DNA of 64,000 nt from positions 558,001-622,000 of the forward strand of contig JAWKTV010000001.1 of the NCBI GenBank assembly GCA_041398905.1, in the 5' to 3' direction. The position numbers and the translations under genes are program-made. Positions within the stretch are counted from its first letter, which is position 1. Each line of letters begins with the position of its first letter. The DNA is from JAWKTV01 sp041398905 (GTDB taxonomy: Bacteria > Planctomycetota > Planctomycetia > Planctomycetales > Planctomycetaceae). Of the stretch, positions 1 through 9,755 are shown in pieces. The notes beneath the pieces were generated by a model, which ran no database searches, was not told the DNA's origin, and was given only the letters and a program-made list of their open reading frames with translations.

Positions 1-1789
1 CGTGCTGCCCGGCAACACGGTCCTCGTAGCTGGCGAGTGCGCTGGGCTGCAGCAGGAACTCGACGCAGCGATGCGACAACCGATCCGTCGCCTCGGTGAT
101 CTCCCGCTCGAGCTGATCGACGACCGTGGCGTCGACATACCTCAGGTCGCGCAGGCTGATGACCTCGCCCCGCAGCTTGCGGAGCGACGCCAGCAGCTTG
201 ACGAACGGGTCGATTGAATCGAACCGCGACCGTCCGATGTCGTTCAGCAGGCCCCGTGTCGATGCAGCGACTCGCGTCGTTTCCTCGCGCGTATGTGCGC
301 GAACGCGGGTGACCTTTTCGAACTCGTCGATCGCCGCCTTTGCGGCATCACGAATCTTCTCCAACGGTTCCGCGAGGTTCGCCGCATCGGCGTTCGTCAG
401 CCAGAAATAGCTGTCGAGGATGTCAGTCGTCTCGCGAACCAGATCCTGGTACAGCCCCGAGTAGGTGTCATCCTTCTCGATGAGAGCCAGCGCGGCGTGG
501 CACTCGGCCATGCCCCGCACAATGTCGCGGTTGCCGATCTTGTACAGATAGGAGTCGGTCGTCTGCTCGGGCACATAGTCGGGACCGACGTAGGGCGTCT
601 GCCAGACTTGAATAGCATGGTGCTTCTGCGGTTGTTCTTGCCGCTTGAACAGCAGCATTTCGCCCGCGTGAAACATGGTGAAGCCGCTGCACGCGACGGG
701 CGTTTCGACCCGTTGGCTGATGACGTTGTAGCCCAGCAGCACGTAGTCCCCGGACTCCGGCTGATAGAAGACGTACAGCGTGTCCTCGCCGTTGGGACTG
801 ACGACTCGGCGCTCGAAGATCAGCCCCTGCGTGTTGCTGTCGAACGTCTTCGCTTCGCCCGTTTGGAGATAATAGCCGTTGGGAAAGATGATGCCGTGAT
901 CGTCCGGCAGCAGGATGCAGGCGTCCGCAGCGAGTCGATTCGCCGGGCCTGCTGGATCTTTTCGTTGTAGATGATATGTGATACGCCTGCTCCTGATACG
1001 GGCGAACGCGGAGCAGGATCAGGTGGCCGACGATCGCGTAATGGATCTCCGCGTCGTCGAGCGTCTGGTCGGCGTTGTCGACCGACTCAGAGTAGATCCC
1101 CTTGCCGTTGTCGGTGTTGTTCTCGACCTTGATTGTAGGTCGCCCCCGACCGTTTCGACGAAAATGCGGTCCTCGATCGAGACATGCGGGTGCGTCCCGA
1201 AGTGGTGCATGTCCCGCGTCGTTCGCTTCCACTCGAACTCATGCTGCGACGGGTAACGGACATCGTGATCGCTGCGGTTGTCGAGATACCGAAGCGTGTC
1301 CCCTTCCTTGAGCCACTTAAACGTCTTGATGTCGGTGGCCGCCTTACCCACCTGGAACACCATAAACAGATGCGGCCCGCGCACGAAGAACTTCGCGAAC
1401 CGTGCATCCTTGTAATAGCGGTAGACGTCCTGGAAGTCCTTGTGGAACTGCGGATTCGCGAGCAGGTCGAGCCCGATCGGCCGTAACGCATGTGACGAGG
1501 CGTCAAAAGAGTAGGCCGCGAAGACATCGGCAACGTTCCGTTCAGTCCGTAGACCGAAATGAACGTTGTACCCGAACAGGAAGCTCTCCCCGAGCGCGAC
1601 CATGTCGCAGGGGAATGCAGTTGTGTTCGGTCGTCACCCGGTCGGTGGCGAGCAGCTTCTGCTCGATGGAACCAAACACCTCCTTGCGAGCCGCATTGAG
1701 CTGATCCAGCCGCTCGCGCAGCGCGGCCCCGTGAGTCTTCAGACGGTTCCGAAGAATCTCATAGGTGCCCCCTTCAAGCTGCGGGGCAT
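1..1789 (-). CDS. DUF3686-type ATPase, N-terminal part (frameshifted, 3' end off window)
   Basis: This is the amino-terminal part of a large protein resembling the DUF3686 family, often annotated 'DNA repair ATPase'; its AAA+ domain would lie beyond the left edge. The reading is pieced together across at least three single-base shifts, near 1610, 1100-1140 and 900-970. Family-like segments recur in order: QLEGGTYEILRNRL at the start, LLATDRVTTEHNCIP, then LGESFLFGYNVHFGL and FFVRGPHLFMVFQ. An open helical stretch runs to the edge. No start codon lies in the same frame as QLEGG, so the start near 1789 is inferred with an indel. It follows the flotillin gene on the same strand, an association I recall for this family. 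The DNA-repair label is not supported here. Confidence 0.6.
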
Positions 1790-1987
1790 CAGGTTGTGGG
1801 GGGATTCGGGCACGCGGCTGGGGTGGGATAGGGATGGAACGCGGATGGCGGCACGGTTCTTGCGGATTCGGCGAACAAAAGTCGTACGGGAATGCGGTGG
1901 CGGGGGCGTGGGACGATCCACGTCAATCCGCCAAAGCCGCATCATCCCGCGTTCTACTTCTTCGGCTTGCTTTACCCGGATCCGCCG

Positions 1988-4020
1988 TCAGTCAAGAGCG
2001 GCCACCTTCTGGTCCAGCATCCCGGCGGACTTGAGCCAGCGGCACGCAGCCGTTTGAGGCTGCTGGTGGTCCGTCGTCTTCCGACTCGATCAACAGCTTC
2101 CCGATCAGCGCGACGACCGACATAATCCTTCACGTCGTTCCAGCTCAGGCCGAACTGGTCCGTGAACTTCTTGAGGTTGCCGCGGAAGTCACCGTCTCCA
2201 TCGAAGGTGTCCTTCTTCGGTCCAGCACCTTCGAGTTGTTGACCCAGCGGTCGACGCTCTTGCCGGCCTTGATCGAGTCGACGATCTTGTCGAAGAACTC
2301 GGTCTCGCCGCCGACGATGTCGATGCGGGCGGACTTGAGGGCCTGCCCGACGATCTCGCTCTGGTCCTTCGCGATGCGGCCTGGGCGTCGATCGCGGCGA
2401 TCTCGATCTCCTTGTCCTTGTTAAGCCGCAGCTTGAACTCCTCGTGCTCGCGGCCGACGCCGTCGAAGATCTTCATCGCCTCGGCCTTCTCTTCAATCCC
2501 CTTCGCCTCGGCCGAGAACTTCTCGTGCATCACCTTGGCCTGGGCGAGACCTTCGATCTCGATGGCCGCGGCCTTCGCCTTCTGGCCTTCGGCCTCAGCG
2601 ACAAGCTTCTTCTCGATGACGACCGCCTGGGCGATGCCTTCCTTCTGAGTCGCGTCCGCCTTGGCGGTGATGACCTGGGCGTCGGCGAGGCCCGGCGCGG
2701 CCTTCTCGGCCTGCGTCGCCTCGGCCAGCAGCTTCTTCGCGGCGGTCTCCTTCTCGGCCGCGCTCCGCTGAGCCTCGGCCTCCAGCTTCCCGCTCCGCCT
2801 CGAACTCGGCCGCCTTCCGGGCCGCCTCGGCCGCTTTGATCTCCTTCACGAGTGACTCTTCCGCGACCCGCTCGGCATCCGTAATCGCGACCCGTTTCGC
2901 GCGATCGACGGTCGCGAACTCCTCGGTGTCTTTGATCCGCTGCTGTTCCTCGACGACTGATCGCTCGACGGCGACGCGCTCGCGGATGACATCCTGGATG
3001 TTCCGTTTCTCGACTTCGGTGCCTTCTCCTTCTCGATCTCCGCGAGGCCGACGACCCGCAGACGTTCGGTCGCCGAGCGCGCGTCTTTCTCGACTCGCTC
3101 TTTCTCGACGGCGTCGGTGCGGCTCCTTGTTCCACAGGGCAACAATCACCTGACGCTGTTTATTCTCCCTCCGCAACGGCGACCTCTTCGTCGGTCGCGA
3201 TCCGAACTCGTTCGGACTTGAGACGCTCCTCCTCCTGCACCTGGGCCGCTTGAGCATGCTGACGTGCGGCGCGATCTCCGCGATCTCCCGCTTCTGCTTC
3301 TCGACCGCCTCGACCCGCTGCTTCTCCAGGCTCGAGGATCGCCTCCTGAGCTTCGACGTCCTGCTTCTTGATAACCTTCTCTTTCTCGCGGGTGATCTCG
3401 TTGGCGAGCATGTGCTCGCGAGCGGTCAGTTGGGTAATCTTCTTGATACCCTCGGCGTCGAGAATGTTGTTGAGCAGTTCCAGGGTCTATCCGAGATAGT
3501 CGATCCTTGCAGTCGTCGAGGATGTAACCGTTCAGGTCCGTGCCGATGACGTTCAGAATCGCATCCTTGAGCTTGTCACGCTCCTCGTAGAGCTCGACGA
3601 AGTCGAATCGCTTGCCCACCGTCTTCAGGGCCTCGGAGAACTCGCGTCGAACAGCTCGATGAGCGACTGATGTTCGCTCGCACGCCGACATCCCAGCGAC
3701 TGGGCGACCTGCAGGATGTCCTCCTTCTGGTTGTTGACACGCACGAAGAAGGCGACTTCGATATCGGCCCGGACGTTGTCCTTGCAGATGAGACCGGACT
3801 CGCCCCGACGCTGAATCTCGATCCGTTTGACGGACAGGTCCATCAGTTCTGCGGCGTGCATGATCGGGATCGACGATGCCGCCCCGATGTAACCTGCATC
3901 CCACCCCACCGGTCCGAACCAGCAGGAGCCTCGGGGCCCACCTTGCGATAGAACCGCGACAGGATCACCAGGATCCCGAGGATAATACCACCGATGACGA
4001 TCGCGAGTGAATGCTTCCAT
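1988..4020 (-). CDS. Flotillin / YqiK-like SPFH protein (multiply frameshifted)
   Basis: This is a flotillin-family scaffold of membrane microdomains. One transmembrane anchor (IVIGGIILGILVILSRFY) is followed by the SPFH/band-7 domain, with pieces such as ELMDLSVKRIEIQRRG, GLICKDNVRADIEVAFFVRV and FSEALKTVGKRFDFVELYEE. After these comes a long Glu/Ala/Arg-rich coiled coil (EITREKEKVIKKQDVEAQEA, KDTEEFATVDRAKRV). The tail holds FDGVGREHEEFKLRLNKDKE, FGLSWNDVKDYV and a final MLDQKVAALD before the stop. About ten frame changes interrupt it, yet similarity resumes each time and the expected length of about 675 residues is met. The start at 4020 puts the anchor at the N-terminus but needs an indel within the first codons. 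It lies between the OB-fold gene and the DUF3686 gene. Confidence 0.85.
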
Positions 4021-4167
4021 GGGGGGAGTTCTCGGTGGTCAGTGGTTTGTTGATTGCAGTGTGGGCGGATAACTCGGAGGTCACGGGCTTCCACGGTTTC
4101 GTTCAGTGTCGCGACGCAGTGCATTCGATTATCCGCGCAGAACAGCATCTTCCGCGTCATCTGCGTT

Positions 4168-4788
4168 CTATCCCTGAACACGCTCCACACGTAGTACAGG
4201 TGTGTTTCTGGGGCGTAGTCGATGATTCGGGCGGGTTCACTTTCGACGATTCCTTCGACCGTCCTCACGTTGAGTAACGGTGGGGCTCCTTCGCCAGTGC
4301 TGTGGCTGGCTTGGCAAACTGCTTTGGTGACGGTGCTGGTCGTGATGGTGACGGTTTTTGCCGACGAGATCCTTCGAGGGTTCGGCTCGACGGAGCTTCG
4401 TAGCTTTCCCTTGAGTGGCTGCGTGAGCAGCTTCGCCGCGACGATCCCGATGCCAAAGTTCCTTTGCGACAATCGCGGCGATCTGACCACCGCTCAGGTC
4501 CGTCAGGCCGCGATCGAACAGGATCGAGACCATCCAGGCCGGGAGCGCGAATGCCGAGAGCCAGATCATCAGGGGGACATCCCCCAGGTTGAACCACTTC
4601 AGCCCCGCCAGCCCCCAATCCAGTAACGACCCGTGACCGTCGAGTCCCGGGTCGATATCAGGTCCAGGTCAGCAGTTCCGCCTCGGCGGCACCGAGAATC
4701 ACCAGCAGCCAGTAAGCTGTGACCAGGCACAGCAGCACCGACGCCGGCAAACCGGCCACGAGAAGCATTCTTGCCCGAACTCCATCAT
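4168..4788 (-). CDS. YqiJ/NfeD-like OB-fold membrane protein (frameshifted)
   Basis: This small membrane protein is the usual partner of YqiK-type flotillins. Hydrophobic segments come first (GLPASVLLCLVTAYWLLVIL, then VPLMIWLSAFALPAWMVSIL). They are followed by a short helix (GIGIVAAKLLTQPLKGK) and a C-terminal beta-rich OB-like domain (KTVTITTSTVTKAVCQA, LLNVRTVEG, RIIDYAPETHLYYV). The reading crosses several indels, near 4770, 4660, 4510 and 4185. The double ATG at 4788 is preceded by an AAAGG-type ribosome-binding site, which decides the start. The end at 4168 assumes one shift just before a TAG. It lies about 150 bases upstream of the flotillin on the same strand. Confidence 0.7.
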
Positions 4789-5027
4789 CGAAAGACCTTT
4801 CCAGTATTGCCATTTTGCAACATGGGCTGGGGGACTCCGGCAACATAACGGGGTTGCCGCTGGGAAGATCAAAGATTCCCGGCAAGATTCCCGGCCTGTG
4901 TGAAGAGCACGCAACAGAGCGAACATGACGGTCATGCCGTTACCAACGGTTCACCGGCCTGGTAGGCGTCCCTCGAAACATCGGGGGAAGCACGGACGAG
5001 CGCTGCCAGGTCTCGCAGGGCCGACGA

Positions 5028-5511
5028 TCAATTCTGACCGCGTAACCAACCTTGCAATTGCTCCCGTACCGACTCGGTATTCGGGTAAGCCAGCAGAGGC
5101 GGCGTGCCGTTCGATTCACCGACGATCCGATAGTGATCCTGACCTGCGAGCGTGTCGGGTTCCAGCGGCAGGATGTACTCGCCGGCGGAGACCGCGCGGA
5201 CTGCATCGCAGTTCGTCACAATGAACTCCCTGGGGAGGGGCCGAGCGGTCCAGTTCTCGATCAGCAGACATTGGCCGCCGGCGGGATCTTCGAGCCGAAC
5301 GGTAGCGAGCAGTCGGGCTTCGGCCAACTGCGCGAAGTTGAGTCGCGGCTGATTGGCCGTTCGAGCGGCGAGCGTCACCGGAGACAATCGCTGCCATCCG
5401 CAGCACAGTTGCGACGACCAACAGCGGCAATCGCGGCGACTGGCGAGGCCCGGCCGCACTGCTCGCGGGGTCGGGACGGGCAATCGGATCGTCAGGCTGC
5501 GTTGTCTTCAC
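5028..5511 (-). CDS. Small membrane-anchored protein of unknown function (frameshifted)
   Basis: I do not recognise this family. The protein of about 160 residues has a short Pro/Asp-rich cytosolic start, one hydrophobic segment (LPLLVVATVLRMAAIV) and a soluble domain containing LATVRLEDPAGGQCLLIEN, REFIVTNCDAVRAV and LEPDTLAGQDHYRIVGES. A frameshift near 5380 joins the hydrophobic start to the soluble part. The likely start is the GTG at 5511, preceded by AGGGT. It points the same way as the OB-fold/flotillin/ATPase genes and lies about 240 bases upstream of them, so it may belong to that unit, though nothing proves co-transcription. Confidence 0.55.
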
Positions 5512-5578
5512 AGACCCTGGTGCCCTCTTTCGAGGTGGAACAAACGCCCCGCGATCCGGCGGAGCGGCAACGGACGAT

Positions 5579-5963
5579 TCAGGTGAAGACCGAATGGGTC
5601 GGAATCACGTATTGCTCGTCGAGCGCGATGTGGAAGTCATAAACGTCGAAGAAATCGGTCAGACGATCATTGTCGGTCTTCCGCATCTCGCCGCGTTCTA
5701 CCAGCTCGAAGACGATGTGTCGAAGTCGTCGGTTCCGTTGACGCGGTAGGAAGACACGGTCTCTGACATCAGGCCGAATCGCGACAAAGCCAGCTCGCGG
5801 ACACCTTCGAGCAGTTCGGGACCCGAGATGTGGGCCGAAGCGCTTCATCGTTATCGTTGGCTTCAGCTCGGCCGCTTCTGCATGAACTGCAGTGCCTCGA
5901 AAACGAAGTGGTAAGCTTCGGCGTGGTACTTGAGGGCCGGCGTTGTGCGGGCGTCAGTTTCAT
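5579..5963 (-). CDS. TIGR04138-type Planctomycetes/Verrucomicrobia protein (frameshifted)
   Basis: This small soluble protein resembles the family I know as TIGR04138, an uncharacterised group confined to Planctomycetes and Verrucomicrobia. Characteristic pieces occur in order across two frame changes: LKYHAEAYHFVFEALQF near the start, HISGPELLEGVRELALSRFG in the middle, and HIVFELVERGEMRKTDNDR with DFFDVYDFHIALDEQY at the end. The total is about 128 residues. The start at 5963 is the ATG nearest the conserved N-terminus, and a frame change soon after it makes the choice uncertain. Function is unknown. Confidence 0.65.
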
Positions 5964-6187
5964 GCGGAACCGAGAATCTGGCGAACCAATGTACGGGCGG
6001 AAAGACGGAAGATCGCGACTGACCAGCAATCACCAGTCGGTCGTCACATCCAAGTCTCTTCCTAAACGGTGAGCCGCGACTGCAGGGAGTCCAGCGATGC
6101 GGTATTTCCAGTCGCTGGAATGCCGAATCAACCCGGCCGCATCGGCTTACTGCATTTTGCAGCCTTGTACTGACCCCGTCGACGCCA

Positions 6188-7963
6188 TCAAAGCGACGGT
6201 TTCGGGGGGGCGACCGGAGCTTGCCAGGGGTCGACACCGGTCGCCTTCAATTTGCGTCGGAAGACCCGCTCGCCGCAGGTGACGTACAGGACGTTCCGCT
6301 CAGGCCCGGCGAATACGACGTTGCTGAGCCAGCCGAGGCCGGTCGGCTGAGAATCAGATGGACGCGCGCCCCAGCTGGTCGAGAACCTGCAGGCCGACGC
6401 GAGTCGTCACGTACAACCGGCCTTCCGTGTCGACCGCCATACCGTCGGCTCCGCTCTCGTGAGTGTCATCGGGCACATGCAGGTGGCCGTAAGTCTGTTT
6501 GTGGGCGAGCTGGCCATCGGGCTGAATCTGGAAGGAGTACGTGAAACGCCCCTGCGTGTCGGCGACGGTCAGAAGGGCGTCTGGTCCGGCGAGACCATGA
6601 TCCCGACCGGGCCGGGCAATCCGCTTCGTCGGCGATGCTCTTCTGTCCATCTGCACCGTGAATCGCCAGACGCGGCGCTGTTCCCGGGGTCGGTGAAGTA
6701 GCCGGTGCCATTCGCCAGCACCACGAGGTCGTTGCAGGGCCTCGGTCACCACCGTCTCGACATTGCCGTTGGCGTCGCACCGGACGATCTGCTCGACTCC
6801 GTTGGCAGGCGTAGAGCTTCCCATCCGGACCGAACATCAGGCCGTTCGCGCCGTTGGTGTTCTCGGCGAAAACGAAACGTCGCCATCCGCCGACACTTTG
6901 TGGATGCGATTGTTCAGGATGTCGGTGGCGGCACTCCCCGGCGTCATTGACGCGGGCCCTTCGGTAAACTTGTGGCCCTCGCTCACCAGTTCCCAGTCTT
7001 CGCCGGGGATGAGGATCTCGGCAGATCGTTTCAGGGCGACGCCGGGCTTGATCGGCTGCAGGATAGTCGCGACATAGCCATTCGAGGATCTCCCGGGCAT
7101 CGGGCCGCGGCGGCGTCGTGCCCGCCTTCGCCCCAGAGGTGATGCACATCATATCCGGCGAACTGCAGGGCCGAGAGCATCGACTGGTTGGCATGCCACC
7201 AACTGCCGGCGTACAGGTTGAGGTCGTTCGAGCCGTCTTGCAGAAAGACCCGAATCGGCTTCGGCTCGAATTTGCGGATCATCGTCGGGAACTCGCCCCC
7301 GCCACGCAGGTCGACATAAGTGCCGATCGTCGAGAGAACTCGACGGAACTGGTCCGGGACGCTCCCGAACCCGACGTTGAAGGCGCGATCGCGCGCTCGA
7401 GGCTCCGCCAATCGCGCGGTCATTCGGATCCGTGCTGAGGTTGTAGTCCTTGGTCACTTCCGGCAGGATCTCCTCCAGCAGGAAGCGCGCATAACGATCA
7501 CCCAGCCCGTCGTACTCATACCGAGCGGTTGAACCGGGGCTGCGTCGTCGCGTGAGGGGCCGGTACGACACCGGGGCTGATGAAGATGCCGATCTGGACC
7601 GGCACCTTCCCGTCATGAATCAGATTGTCGATGTCGGCACGTTCCAGCCTTCGCTCGCCCCGGTCCATCTTGCAGAACAAACACGCAAGCGGGCTTCGCG
7701 GCGTTGTACTGCGCCGGAACATACAGCCAGTATTCGCGCACCGTGCCGGGGAAAATCCGACTCCGCCATTCAAAGGGCCCCTTGATCTCACCCTGCGGGA
7801 CACCCTCGCGCGGCTGCGTCAGCGGATGCATCTCGTCCTGCTGCGCCCGATAGACTCGCGGCTCAGACAGCATCGCGGCCAGCGTCGTCCACAGGCAGAG
7901 TCGAGTCGCAAAGTTTCGGCGGCGGCAATCATCGGGCACCAGTTTCTGGCGAACAGGATGCAA
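6188..7963 (-). CDS. Secreted esterase D-like / SMP-30 gluconolactonase-like fusion (frameshifted)
   Basis: The product of about 590 residues joins two enzyme modules behind a signal-like N-terminus (LCLWTTLAAMLSEPRVYRA). The first is an alpha/beta-hydrolase of the esterase D/enterochelin-esterase kind, with pieces REYWLYVPAQYN, QIGIFISPGV, FLLEEILPEVTKDY, a GGASS nucleophile-type elbow and a catalytic-His-like GEGGHD. The second is a six-bladed SMP-30/gluconolactonase propeller, with FTEGPA, TDILNNRIHKVSADG, GANGLMFGPDGKLYACQR, ADTQGRFTYSFQIQPDG and SGADGMAVDTEGRLYVTT. Together they suggest extracytoplasmic release and hydrolysis of ester- or lactone-bearing sugars. At least six single-base shifts interrupt it while the two domains stay continuous in meaning. 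A strand-specific TGA at 6188 closes it. Confidence 0.75.
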
Positions 7964-8023
7964 TCAACCAACGTCGATCGGTCAAACTCCGGGCAAGCTA
8001 CCAAACTCCGGGCCTGCCTGTGT

Positions 8024-8052
8024 ACTGCACTTTCTGAAAAACGCCTGGCGTT
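8024..8052 (+). repeat. Left terminal inverted repeat of the IS
   Basis: This 29-base end begins ACTGCACTTTCTG. It pairs with the right end except at one base (position 24, G here, A in the complementary right end). Confidence 0.92.
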
Positions 8053-8101
8053 CCGTTGCCGGCGATTGGGCTCCACAGAATGTGGCTCTCAAGGCAGACT
8101 G

Positions 8102-9467
8102 ATGTTTCTCACGACGTCAGCACCGCCCCGGAGAGCCACGGATGGCATCCTACCACGCTCCGCAGGATTGGAACCACTCGATCGACTGGCTCGCCGCGCG
8201 CTGCACGGGCGGCTGCAGGGGCGGCTGGCGGCAGCTTCCTCTGGGCGTGCTGTTCGCAGGTGGGCAGCGGGTCGTCGCAGCGTGGATTCGCGCGCGGGTC
8301 TCAGCGCCCGGACTTTCCAGAACTGCTACTACTTCCTGCAGAGCCTCGGCCGGCGGTGGCGGGACATCGGCGGGCGGCTGCTGTGCTCGTGCTGCTGAAG
8401 GTGCTGAAGGACCACGAGCGGGTGCTGCTGGCGATCGACGACTCCCCACCAAACGCTACGGACCCAAAGTGCAGGGGGCGGGCATCCACCACGACCCCAC
8501 GCCGGGGCCGACCGGCAAGCGTTCTGCTACGGACACGTGTGGGTGACGCTGGCGGTGGTGGTGCGGCATCGCTGTGGGGGAGTTCATCGTACCGATCTAT
8601 CTTGGCTGTACGTCCGCGCGGACGTTGGCAAGCTCCCGAAGCGTTGCCGCTGGATGTTCCAGACCAAGCTCGAACAAGCGGCCGACCTGGTCCTCCGCGG
8701 CTTGCCACAACCCTGCGAGGCCCACGGCAAGCGGTGTGGTGCGTGGCCGACGGCGCTGCATGGCGGCCGTTCGCGCCGTCCGCTGCTCAAGGCGGGCGTG
8801 ACGCTCGTCGGCCGGCTCGCAAGGACGCCGCGGCGCCCACGACCTGCCGCCGGTGCAGAAGACCAAACGCCGCGGCCGCCCACGGACGTACGGTCTGAAT
8901 CGCCTCTCCCTGGCCAGAAGCGCCGCCCATCGTCACGGTTGGGAGCCGACGACCGTCTCGGTGTACGGCGCGGAGGTGGTGAAGCAGACCAAGACGTTCC
9001 CTGGCGACATTGCCCCCGTTCGGCGGAACGATCCGGGTGGTGATCGTCGCGGAGCCGACGGGGCCGCAGTTCTTCTACTGCTCGGACGTGGACGCGGCGC
9101 GGGAGATCATCCGAGTGCTTCGCCGACCGCCGACGATCGAGCAAGTGTTCCACGACGTGAAGGAGGTCTGGGGCAGCGGCCAGCGGCAGGTGCGGAACCT
9201 GTGGGCGAACATCGCCGCCTGGCACGTCAACTTGTGGCTCTACACGCTGGTGGAACTGTGGGCCTGGGACCGCCCGGCGGCGGAACTGGTGCATCGGGAG
9301 GACTCGCCCTGGGACCGCGCGCCGACCGACGTCCGAGCCACGCCGACCGCCGCAAAGCCCTGCCCAGGCGGCGCCTGTGCCAAGAATTCTTCGACGGCTC
9401 GGCTCCACGCCCGCTCACCCGGAAATTCCGCACCCTACTAACACGCCTGCTCCGCATCACTGTCTAA
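8102..9467 (+). CDS. DDE transposase of the IS (frameshifted)
   Basis: This encodes the DDE transposase of the surrounding element. In order one sees FQNCYYFLQSLGRRWRDIG, VLLAIDDSP (first catalytic Asp), KRYGPKVQGAGIHHDPTPGP, GHVWVTLAVVVRH, WCVADGA (second Asp), KKTKRRGRPRTYGL-like basic sequence, and TIEQVFHDVKEVWGSG, whose Glu fits the third catalytic residue. The middle and N-terminal parts are spread over all three frames by about six or more single-base shifts, while the last 130 residues are uninterrupted. The start at 8102 is chosen because its frame leads into ILPRSAGLEPLDRLARR. If the shifts are real, the element is immobile. Confidence 0.8.
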
Positions 9468-9494
9468 CGCTAGGCGTTTTTCAGAAAGTGCAGT
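9466..9494 (-). repeat. Right terminal inverted repeat of the IS
   Basis: This is the complement of the left end, with one mismatch. It ends ...CAGAAAGTGCAGT and is followed directly by GTGT. The transposase TAA at 9465-9467 overlaps its inner edge. Confidence 0.92.
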
Positions 9495-9755
9495 GTGTAG
9501 TAAGGCGATCAATTTGCCCGCGATCGCCGACGGCCGCAGGTTGGTGGGATAGGAGGCCCGCCAGCTTGTGCAGAGTGGGCCCCGTAACCGCATGCCCCGC
9601 TGCACCGCAGGTAGCGATCGACGGCATTCTCCGTCAAAGGATTTCCAACATCAGCGGGAAGACGGTCGCGATTCTGGTGGCACTTCCCTACCCTGTCGCA
9701 TCGGAGCCAGCTTGTTCGATCACGACCTCGTCAGACTTCCACAGGGAGCAGCGAC

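Larger units (their letters stand above)
8024..9494 (+). mobile_element. Complete insertion sequence with 29-bp inverted repeats
   Basis: The element of 1471 bp is bounded by 29-bp terminal inverted repeats that differ at one position. It is flanked by the direct 4-bp repeat GTGT (8020-8023 and 9495-9498), which fits a target duplication. It holds one transposase gene whose stop codon overlaps the right repeat. It sits between the start of the esterase fusion and an oxidoreductase gene, and interrupts no recognisable coding sequence. A 4-bp duplication would suit IS701-like elements, but I cannot fix the family from sequence alone. Confidence 0.9.
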
